This document shows positions 12,111 to 21,400 of a stretch of DNA of 64,000 nucleotides, one piece after another. Each line of letters begins with the position of its first letter. Position 1 is the stretch's first letter. The DNA is taken from assembly GCF_020379485.1 (NCBI RefSeq), contig NC_063439.1, positions 11,324,466 through 11,388,465 of the forward strand, given 5' to 3'. The notes under the pieces are model-generated. The model had not been told where the DNA came from. It searched no databases and saw only the letters and a list, made by a program, of their open reading frames with translations. Made by a program: the position numbers and the translations under genes. Source of the stretch: Brassica napus. Lineage: Eukaryota > Streptophyta > Magnoliopsida > Brassicales > Brassicaceae.

Positions 12111-12209
12111 TTTGTTTTTGGAAAGCCATCCTGAATACATAAAATGATATCCAGATTATATAAATCTATCGTCTGTGAATAAATAAGTTCACATTTACTC
12201 TGTTATCGA

Positions 12210-12309
12210 ATATCCACCGTAGCCTAGTGGCAAGCCCTTCTACTCTTAGTGTACCCTTATCACACAATAAGCCGTGTTCGATCCCCGTTGTGTATACTCA
12301 CATTTTTTT
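12210..12309 (+). ncRNA. tRNA-like Pol III-type module 4 (first copy of the tandem unit)
   Basis: A box TAGCCTAGTGGC (12219-12230), B box GTGTTCGATCC (12274-12284), T7 at 12303-12309. Confidence 0.42.
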
Positions 12310-12360
12310 CTGTTTTTAATTAAATATTCAAAAGTTATTTTCGTTTTATTATAGCTTTTG

Positions 12361-12455
12361 GCAAGTATAACACCCTTGGTACAACGGCTGCACACTTTGA
12401 TTCTTCTTTCGAGAGTTCACGAGTTCAATCAACATCAGATCACATTCTTTTTCAT
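12361..12455 (+). ncRNA. tRNA-like Pol III-type module 5 (first copy of the tandem unit)
   Basis: A-box-like TTGGTACAACGGCTG (12376-12390) and a weaker B-box-like GAGTTCAATCA (12421-12431), followed by T-runs from 12447. The box matches are poorer than in modules 1-4. Confidence 0.3.
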
Positions 12456-12579
12456 TTTTTTTTTGTAAACTTTAAAGGAATTTGTTTTTGGAAAGCTATC
12501 CTGAATACCTAAAATGATATCCAGATTATATAAATCTATCGTCTGTGAATAAATAAGTTCACATTTACTCTGTTATCGA

Positions 12580-12679
12580 ATATCCACCGTAGCCTAGTGG
12601 CAAGCCCTTCTACTCTTAGTGTACCCTTATCACACAATAAGCCGTGTTCGATCCCCGTTGTGTATACTTACACTTTTTT
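12580..12679 (+). ncRNA. tRNA-like Pol III-type module 6 (second copy of module 4)
   Basis: A box TAGCCTAGTGGC (12590-12601), B box GTGTTCGATCC (12644-12654), T6 at 12674-12679. It keeps both boxes of module 4 unchanged. Confidence 0.42.
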
Positions 12680-12730
12680 CTGTTTTTAATTAAATATTCA
12701 AAAGTTATTTTCGTTTTATTATAGCTTTTG

Positions 12731-12830
12731 GCAAGTATAACACCCTTGGCACAGCGGCTGCACACTTTGATTCATCTTTCGAGAGTTCACGAGTTCAATC
12801 AACATCGGATCACATTCTTTTTCATTTTTT
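12731..12830 (+). ncRNA. tRNA-like Pol III-type module 7 (second copy of module 5)
   Basis: A-box-like TTGGCACAGCGGCTG (12746-12760), B-box-like GAGTTCAATCA (12791-12801), then T-runs. Two changes relative to module 5 bring the A box closer to consensus. Confidence 0.3.
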
Positions 12831-13032
12831 TTGTAAACTTTAAAGGAATTTGCTAGGCTTTGGTGCATTTTGCTTTCTCACTCTTTTTCTGGAAACCCAT
12901 CCTAAAAGTACCATAAGCATTTGACAATTCATCAATACATCCTAAAAATTTTTCAATAACAATCTAAATGAAAAAAACGTTAGGGATTCATTACAAACTT
13001 AAACTTAAACGTTAGGGATAATTAATATCAAA

Positions 13033-13075
13033 GTAGAAAACAGAGTAGAAAACAGAGTAGAAAACAGAGTAGAAC
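13033..13075 (+). repeat. Short tandem repeat, AGTAGAAAACAG units
   Basis: Three to four copies of a 13-bp unit (GTAGAAAACAGA) directly downstream of the ULP-like gene 1 stop codon, in its likely 3' UTR. Confidence 0.8.
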
Positions 13076-13088
13076 AAATATGACATTT

Positions 13089-16000
13089 TCACTTCCTTTG
13101 ACCTTCCTGGAAATCTTTATCCATAAACTGGTCGAAGATCTCACAACATAGCTTGCTTCGTAAGTCCATCGCAGTTTCATCATTTATATTAGCCATGCTC
13201 TTCAATCCCAGTGACCTGCATTCCAGCATCTTCACAACAAAAATACCACAGTTGTATGGAAATTTTGTCTTTGGAAGCCCTTCTGCAAACTTAACTTCAA
13301 ATGGACTGATATCTTCGAAATTAACCTCTTCACCAAGAAGTTCCATCTTTATGGCACTAATCAACACTGTCATAAATACCCAAAATTATACAATAAATCA
13401 ATCACCAACAGACAACAAAATGAATATGTAAAAATGCATCACAAGCACAAGCAGCAACAGACAACAAAATGAATATGTAAAGAGTTTTTACCTGCCAGTT
13501 CTTGGATTTGATTAAGAGCACGTTTGATATTTGCTTTTGGAAGACCACAATGGAAGAGTGTGATTGTGTTGTCCATCAATTGTATCTCCACCCCAATATA
13601 GTGATAGCTCAACTTATCTTCAATGACACCATATATAACATCAACATCTTCCAGCCATACCTTCTTTGGATGTATTAAACCTTTCACAAGTTCGCCTACA
13701 CAGCCCTCCAATAACGTTTGTTTTTTCTTATGTGGCTTCCTGACAGATTCATAAGCGTACCCAACCACTTCTAAGAATTTGACTGGTACAAAGCATGCTG
13801 CTGGAAGATTGTTGTTGCGGAACCAAGCACCTTGCTCAACCCTCTTACAATTTAGCATTTCAAATGCAACATTTATGTGCTGCCAATGTAACAATATAGT
13901 TAGAAACTTCATATAGAACTGCTATAACATGGACATCTAGCATAGCTCAACTCAACCTCTTCCTAAACATATGACACAATCAAATAGAAGACAGAACAGA
14001 GTGTTGATTACCTCTTTGTTGAGATTGTTTTCTGCATCGTCCATTTTTTGAAAGAACTCTTTTTCAATTTCTTTTCCATTGATATAAAACGGTCTGTAGT
14101 TGATAAAATTAACTAGTATCAATCGAAACTTTTACAAAATAAATTAGGAATATTTATGCGAGGACAAAAAGTTGCTTACACACGATATATGCCCCGTAGA
14201 TCCATCCAGTGTGCAAGCCTTGAAAACCGAGGAAATTCAGGTGTCACAAATGGATCAATTGGAAGGATTACCTCAGGTGTTACAGGTATAGGAGGGTTTC
14301 TAGGTCGTATTGGCCTCTTCTCTTCTCGCTGTAGAAAAGGAAGCAAATCTACTGGCTGAGCATTTGCTTTCTTCTTCTTACCAACATCAGGCTTCCCCTT
14401 TAATTAAAAATAAAGACAAAAATTCAGGATCGTTTTTATCTTTATACTTGAATGCCTTCCTAATATGAAGTAAAAATATTTTTTATACCTTTTTTGCATG
14501 ATCGTCTTGACTTGGTTTCACACTCTTACCCTGCTTTACTTCCATCTGTGAAACAAAACCGATATATCAAACTATTGACCTGAACTTCAATTCAAGTGGA
14601 TCTTATTCATTTTTATTACCTCTTTTGCCATTTTCCCAACACCATCTTCTGATGGACCAGCTGCTTCATTTTTCTTACAAGCGACAGCCTTCGCCTTCCC
14701 CTTTTTGAATGACAAAAATTCAGATACATTTATATCTTAATTCCTAGTATGATGTATAAATATTTCATACCTTTTTATCACCATCTCCTTCACTTGGATT
14801 CACACTCTGCGTCTGCTCTTCTTCCATCTGAAAATCAATACCGAGATATTAAACAAATGACATTATTTTTCAATTCAAGTGATCCAAGGCATTTGTTTTA
14901 CCTTTTTTGTCATCTCCCAAACACCATCTACCCATTTTCTTGGTTTTCGCATCTCAGAATGGTGGAAGTAAATTTGTTCTTTAGAATTGTTCAAAGAGAC
15001 AAAACACGAGCCATCAAACAAAATGACTTTAACTTTTCCAGCGCACCAGGCACCATTGTCGAACGCCTCCACGTCCTGCATTAGCTCATAACTTTTCTTC
15101 GCTCCAGATCTCTCAGGTGGTGGTTGAGGACGTATTCTGTCAATTGATACACGTGTCTCAACACTCCTTTTCCTCTTCTTTTCGTCCAGAGACGGGACGA
15201 AGTACTCAACTTTCACCATCTCAACCCCATCAACCAAATATGTTGCCAACACATTTCCTGGATACCATTTATGACAAGTATTGTCATCTTGTGATGAAAT
15301 CTCCACATTTGCTCCGATCTCAAAGGGATTTTGAACTCTGCTTTCTACATCCTGTGATGGTTTAGATTCAAGGATATCCAGTCATTTTGATAGTTGCTGT
15401 GTATTTATTAAAGGTTTTAATGAAAGTAATACCTTATTTTGCTCTGTTAAAAGATTTCTGCGAGCTCGGGTATTTGGCTGTGTGTCGGAAATGTTTGGTG
15501 AAATGATCTCATTCATAAGCTCGTGAGTCTCCTGAATTCAGGAATGGTTGAATGAACACGTACAAGGGCTTCCAAAAATTACTTGAAAAGTCCAATTTTT
15601 TAAAGAAGGTACCTGCTGCGTCTGAATTGGAGTAAGGACTGGAGTCTCAATATTCTGTTGAGCTATTGGAGAACCAGGTGTCTCTTTCGTGATCTCATTC
15701 ATAGGCTCTCGTGTATCCTGAAGTCAGGAATGGGATTATGAACTCGTACAAGAACTTCCAAAAATTAATTTAAGTACAACCAAATTCATAATTTTATAAA
15801 TACCAACAGTTTTCAAAATTATACTTGCCTCATTGTTAAGTTGTTCATCTGCTTGATCTGCATTGGCTTCACCTTGTCTGGAAGCCGTCTCATGAAATGG
15901 AGTTGTGTCAGTCTGTGCAAGTACAACAAAAATTAGGAAGGCAATCCTAAATATGTATAACATCTTCCAAAATTACTTGACAACTCAAAAAAAAACTGAA

Positions 16001-17412
16001 TCAAGAACTAGATAAACATTAATTTTAATTTCCGAAAAAAAGTTACCTCATTGTTTGGGTTTCATATGAAGTAACTCTTTGTAGTTTCTCTAGTTTTGTC
16101 ACACGTTCTTTAATCTGTTTCCTGTCTTTTTCAATCAAACACAAACGATCGTTCATGATCCTTAAATTATCTCCCACCATCTCGCTGATTCTGTTGATCT
16201 TTGATTCCAAAGACTCCTCCTGATACGAAGAAGAAGCTTGACTCATCCCTCCATTCCCAAACAGTAAAGATGCTCTTCTTATTTGTTCATTAGCACCGTA
16301 TAGGTCTACTGACATGTTTCGCCAATCTCTAATTTTAAACTTATAACCTCTCTTGGATAAATCGGCCATGTCATCCAGATCTTTATTAGCTTCGTCTTCC
16401 ATGCAAACATCAGCTTCTGGATCATTAGAAATAGGAGGTAGGATGCATGTGACCTTAAGCTGAAACCATAAAAATAATTAGCTTTTAAATGGAGAATCAT
16501 AAGGCAAAACAGAAACAAGAAAAAAATAATGTAAAAACTTACATGATCTTTGATTTCAATTAGGAGAACATCTATCAGCTGTGGAGAAGCTATTTGAAGG
16601 TACTTCTCACACAAAAATATTGGGGTAGACGGTTGAACGCTCAGAATAGGAACAACTTGACTGAATGCATACTGTAGCAAAGGTACTGACTCAAGTATCC
16701 ATATAAGAAATGCCATAGGGAATCCTTGCAAATCATAATTGTTTTTGTCGAGGCTTTTGTCGACAGCTCTCTGAAGTGATTTTAACAGCAAATTATAAGC
16801 TGTTCTCCCCCATGGGTATGTCATCAAGACATCCATATCCTGCGCTATTTTCACATAATCCAAAGTAAAAGTTGTGCCACCGTCGAGAAGGCTCTTCTGT
16901 AGTAGTATGCTCTCAATCAGGAGGAGCATTGCAAGGCAGAATCTCTCATCAGAAGCATCTTCTCTTGTGTTTCTGAGCTGCTTCTCCACGTCCTTTACTG
17001 TATGAGTACGCCCTTTTAGGAAGTCCCACTTAAATTTCTCGGTTTCCTCTCGTGGTTCTCTTGCTTCACCACTACATTTCAAACCAGTCACCATGTGGAA
17101 TTCTCTTATAGAGAACCTCATTGGCTGAGCACCAAAATGGAACCATGCTTCGTGTCTCTTCACTGTCTTGATGCTTTTGGTGAGAACTGCGTGCACTATC
17201 TTAGCTGATAATTTCAAAGACCTCTCTCCAAGCTTGATCACCGGTCCCAAAAACGTCCCTCTTATTCTGTTGAACTCATCATTTCCTAGAATTTCCTTAA
17301 CAGTTTTGATATAAGCAACTATCGAGTGTTGGTTTATCGATATCGTCTTCTCTGGCTCTGATCCAATCGGATACCTCAGCTCAGGCAGTGCTAGTCTTAA
17401 TGGATCTCCCAT
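13089..17412 (-). CDS. ULP-like gene 1: DUF1985, Agenet and Ulp1 C48-protease protein of the MULE
   Basis: Thirteen coding exons (-): 17412-16543, 16459-16047, 15912-15829, 15717-15613, 15531-15433, 15351-14902, 14827-14771, 14700-14620, 14545-14489, 14397-14180, 14093-14012, 13879-13492, 13366-13089, about 1,060 codons. A 5' UTR intron is likely (donor after 17653). The N-terminus is DUF1985 (GAQPMRFSIREFHMVTGLKC). A coiled coil, short Pro/Thr-rich exons, an Agenet/Tudor pair (15351-14902: GAKKSYELMQDVEAFDNGAW) and a C-terminal Ulp1 cysteine-protease fold follow. Active-site His (YHYIGVEI) and Cys (YNCGIFVVKMLE) remain. The Asp position reads His (LFHCG) and the oxyanion Gln reads Lys. Exon 2 ends two bases out of phase with exon 3, so either there is a frameshift or the donor differs. 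The exon 3 donor is GC. Ulp1 family members cut SUMO conjugates; this copy may not. Confidence 0.82.
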
Positions 17413-17436
17413 CTTGTTTCTATCCTGCGTAAACAA

Positions 17437-17936
17437 GAAAAATTTTATTTGTCTAAATTAATTAAAATCCAATTTTCAGGAAGGGTTTCCTGAAACAATA
17501 CAAATCCTTCCTGAGTCTATACACATGCTTTCACATGAACTAGAATTCTACCAATCATATTAGGTTAAAACGAGGAAGTCTATACACAAGCAAAAACCAG
17601 GAGACCAATCTCTCAGAAAGAAAACACACATAAGGTTGAATCTGCAACATACCTTAAAGAGATAGAGCTCTAGAAATGGTTTTTCTCGGAGAATAGAGAG
17701 AGCTCGCGTAAAAGATCGAAAGAGAGAGAGAGTTCTGGAGATGGGTTTTCGTCGGAGATCGAGAGATATGGAGATGAGAGAGAGATTCGAGAGGCGGAGA
17801 CGAGTGAGATTCGAGAAGTTTGAAACGGCGAGAGTGTTGAGACGGCAAGAGTTTTGTCTTTTTTCAATCGAAATGTATTGTTTTGGAAACCTATCCTATA
17901 TTAATTGGTTTAAGTATGCTTATGTAATATTCTTTA
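17437..17936. other. Promoter and 5' UTR region of ULP-like gene 1
   Basis: It contains the 5' UTR intron and an exon ending at 17653. Farther up, a GA-rich stretch (17690-17850) on the plus strand is the CT-rich leader of the gene on the minus strand. The same exon/intron junction occurs upstream of ULP-like gene 2 (24420), showing that promoters and leaders were duplicated along with the genes. Confidence 0.5.
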
Positions 17937-18049
17937 ACAGATGATTCTCCTCAGACCAGCGGTTAAACCAAGGCATTTCATAACTCAAAAGTCTCTCTAT
18001 CCCCGGGTTCGATATGTGGTGGATTCAAAATCAATTTTAATTTTTTTTT
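17937..18049 (+). ncRNA. tRNA-like Pol III-type module 8
   Basis: It has the leader AACAGATGATTCTCCT, A-box-like CAGACCAGCGGTTAA (17952-17966), B box CGGGTTCGAT (18004-18013) and T9 at 18041-18049. It lies between the two ULP-like genes. Confidence 0.4.
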
Positions 18050-18090
18050 GTGTTACAGTTTGGAGTTAAATAAAATTAAATGTAATCCAT

Positions 18091-18190
18091 TAACAGATGA
18101 TTCTTCTTGGCCTAGTGGCTAAACTCCCACACTATCCAAATACGCAAACTCTCTCCCTCTGGGTTCGATCCTTTGTGGTTCTAAATTTTT
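18091..18190 (+). ncRNA. tRNA-like Pol III-type module 9
   Basis: Leader AACAGATGATTCTTCT, A box TTGGCCTAGTGGCTAA (18108-18122), B box GGGTTCGATCC (18161-18171) and T5 at 18186-18190. It has the best combined box matches of the set. Confidence 0.43.
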
Positions 18191-18472
18191 GTTGTCTGTA
18201 AACATCACAATTTTAAGCTTACCATATACATGTCCAATCCTTAGTATATAATCTCATTTCATTCTTTTTTACATTTGAAACACTTAACTTTTTTTCTGAA
18301 AACCCATCCAGAAACATTATTTTAACCTTCCAAGATATATGATACCCAAAAAAAATACTTGATATCCTTCCAATCTTTCTTATGTAACCAGACGCCAACA
18401 ACATAACAAAATAAACAGTCATAACTAAAACCGAGTCTTAACTAAAACAAAAAATGTTTTCATGCATCATTC

Positions 18473-21400
18473 TCATTTCCCAAAGCTCTCATCCACAAAT
18501 TGGTTGAATATCTCACAAGACAAGGTTCTCCTTAGCTCCAATGCATTGTCATCATTAATCTTTGTCATGTCTCCTATCTTCAATGACTGGCACTCCAGAA
18601 TCTTGACAAGAAATATCCCACAGTTGAAAGGATGTTTTGTCTTGGGTAATCAATCTCAAATGGAATCATCTTCACTTTATCTACCTCATCACCAGAAGAT
18701 TCCACCAGCAGATTAGTAATCAACACTGTCATATTTAAAAATCAATATCAAGATAGAATCAGTTGAATATTTCAAACCAAGAAACAGTTGAATACATCAA
18801 ATACAAATTGTTTATACATACCTGTCAACTTTTTCACTTGAGGAATATCAATGCTGTTGCTTTCCTTTTGAAAACAATCATATACTGTGATTCTTTTCTT
18901 CTTCAAATGAATTTCCATCCCAATCCAGACATTGCTTTTTTTTCCAAGAGTAATCCCATACACAACATCAACATCTTCTCCCCATGTCTTCTCTGGATAT
19001 ACCTTCCCTCTCACAGTATCTTTAAATAAATCGTTGAAAATCTTTTTACCTTTGACCTTTTCTTTCTTGTAAGCCAAATCATCAGAGAGCAAGCAATGCA
19101 AGAACTCCATAGGTAGGAAGCACGCCTTTGGAATCTTGTAGTTGTGGAACCAAGCAGCATTCTCATTTCTTCTGCAATTTAGCATTGCAAAGGCTCCATC
19201 AATGTGCTGCAAAAAAAAAGGCAAACATTATCTAATTTGTTACTATATAATTCCTGAAACTAAACAAATCCTTCCTGAATTTTTTTAAAAAAAAAAGCTC
19301 AAGGCAAGAACATATGTAAACAAATTACCTCTTTCTTAAGGTCCTTTTTTGCATTTTCCATGCTTTGAAAGAAAGATTTCCTTATCTTATTATCATTGAT
19401 TGATAGGGACCTGCAGTCGATTAAAGATTCAAAGGAATTACCAAACCTCTTATACATAAATATAAGAATATATAGACAAGGACAGAAACATGCTTACGTT
19501 TCATGCATGCCGGGCTTTAATGTCATCCAATTTTGAAGCCTTGAAAGCTTATGTTCCGCAGGAGTTGAAAACGGATCAACTGCAGGTATAATCTCAGGTA
19601 TTACAGTTAAAGCCGGATTTCTGTCAGACTTGAATGGAGTTTTTGTGTCTCTAGATCGTTTAGGCACCCTCTCGCTCCTTCTTAGGAAAACATTATCCAT
19701 TCCTGAATTTTGTGATGAGGCAGCAGCTTTCCTTTTCTTATCAGGCTTCACCTTTAATCAAACAATAGACACCAAGCAAAATATTATCAAATTTGTTGCA
19801 ATCGGAATTTCTGGAAACCATTCCTGAAACTAAAATGTATGTATATCAAACAATTCACGTGAAGTATAATTCTAGTTATGATTTACCTTATCTGCCATCT
19901 TCCAGACTCCATCTTTCCATTCTCTATGAATTCGCAAATCTGAATGTTTGAATAGAATAGTTTCCATAGAAGTATAGAGACACACCGAGTATGTGTTATC
20001 ACCAAGTACCATGCTAATTTGTCCGCTGCTCCAGCCATTGTTGTAAAAGGCTTCTACCTTATCCATCATCTCAAAGGATTTTTGGTCACTAGTTGGTGTT
20101 GCAGGACGTATTTTGTCAGCCGTGATAGTATCCTGAAGTTTCTGAAGTCTATGTTGGTCTGTGAAGAGTGTCGTGTACTCAACTGTCAGCTCCTCTAGTC
20201 CTTCACACAGTTTAAGATCAACAACCTTTCCTGGATACCATATTTCGTCATCAGTAGACAAAATCTCAACCTCTGCGCCTATTTGAAAGTGAGCTAGAAG
20301 CCTGCTTACTTCAACCTATTAAAAATGAAGATTCAGTAACATCAGCGGTTTTAAATTGTTAGAATAATAATTAAAGATCAAATATACTCGATGCATACCT
20401 CGTTTGTTTCTGAAAAATCTATAGCACTTGTCTGAAGATGCTCTGTTTGCTGAGTAATAGGCGGCATCTTCGAAACATATGTGGAAACTAGCTCAGTAGT
20501 AGGTTCTGTAGTATCCTTGAGATTTTCTTCTGCTTGATTCTGCTCTGATGGTGTCTCATCGGATTGATCTCCCTCACTTGTCTGAAGGTGCTGTGTTTGC
20601 GGAGTAAGAGGCTGTGTCTTCGAAACATCTGTGGAAACTAGCTCAGTAGTAGGTTCTGTAGTATCCTTGAGATATTCTTCTGCTTGATTCTTTCTGCTTG
20701 ATTGTGTATGCTCTCCTTCACTTGTAGAAAAATATTGGGTCGCAGTTTCTGTCTCACTCTATAAGACAAAAGTAAATGGTAAGAGTTAGTTGAATAGAAA
20801 AATATTACATAAACATTTTAAATATTTCTTCTTACCAAAGCATTCTTATTTTCTTCAATAACTAGTGCAATTAGTGAAGACAATGGAGAGGAAGGTGTGT
20901 GATGCACAGCATGTGTATCCTCCTGTAATAACAGTAAAATAAAAGAGGTAGTTATGAAGAAGTTTCTACAATTTAAAATTCAAGTTGTACTTATGAAAGA
21001 CATTTCTATGCTTACCTTTTTATTGTTTGCTGAAATGATCTCAGTCAATGGCTGTGTAGCCTCATACGTTTCCTCTGTTACCGTCTGCAAAAAAAAAAAA
21101 AAAAGTCAGGTAGGGGATCAAAAACACGTACAAAAGCTTTCAAACATTACTTGAAATCTCCAAGATTTTTTGAACATTTACCTGCTGTTTCTGAATTGGA
21201 GTAAAAACTTGAGCCTCAATACTCTTTGGAGATATTGGAGAAGAAGGTGTCTCATTCATTTCCAGTGTTTCTTTTTGCAAAACTTGAGTCTGAGCAGCAG
21301 GTGACTCAATCACAATCTGCAAAAAATATCAGGAAAGGCCATCATGAATACATTCAATTATAATTTCTAGAGTAAATATTACCTCATCATCTGGTTTTCC

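Larger units (their letters stand above)
12111..12850 (+). repeat. Tandem direct duplication of a ~370-bp unit, each with two tRNA-like modules
   Basis: Positions 12111-12480 and 12481-12850 are nearly identical, differing by a few substitutions and T-run lengths. Each copy starts TTTGTTTTTGGAAAGC and ends at CTTTAAAGGAA. The near identity suggests a recent duplication relative to the other, more diverged, modules. Confidence 0.92.

Noticed and set aside
10561..18190. The tRNA-like modules as functional tRNA genes
   Set aside because: A and B boxes are good, but no module gives a 7-bp acceptor stem, a proper D stem and an anticodon arm together.
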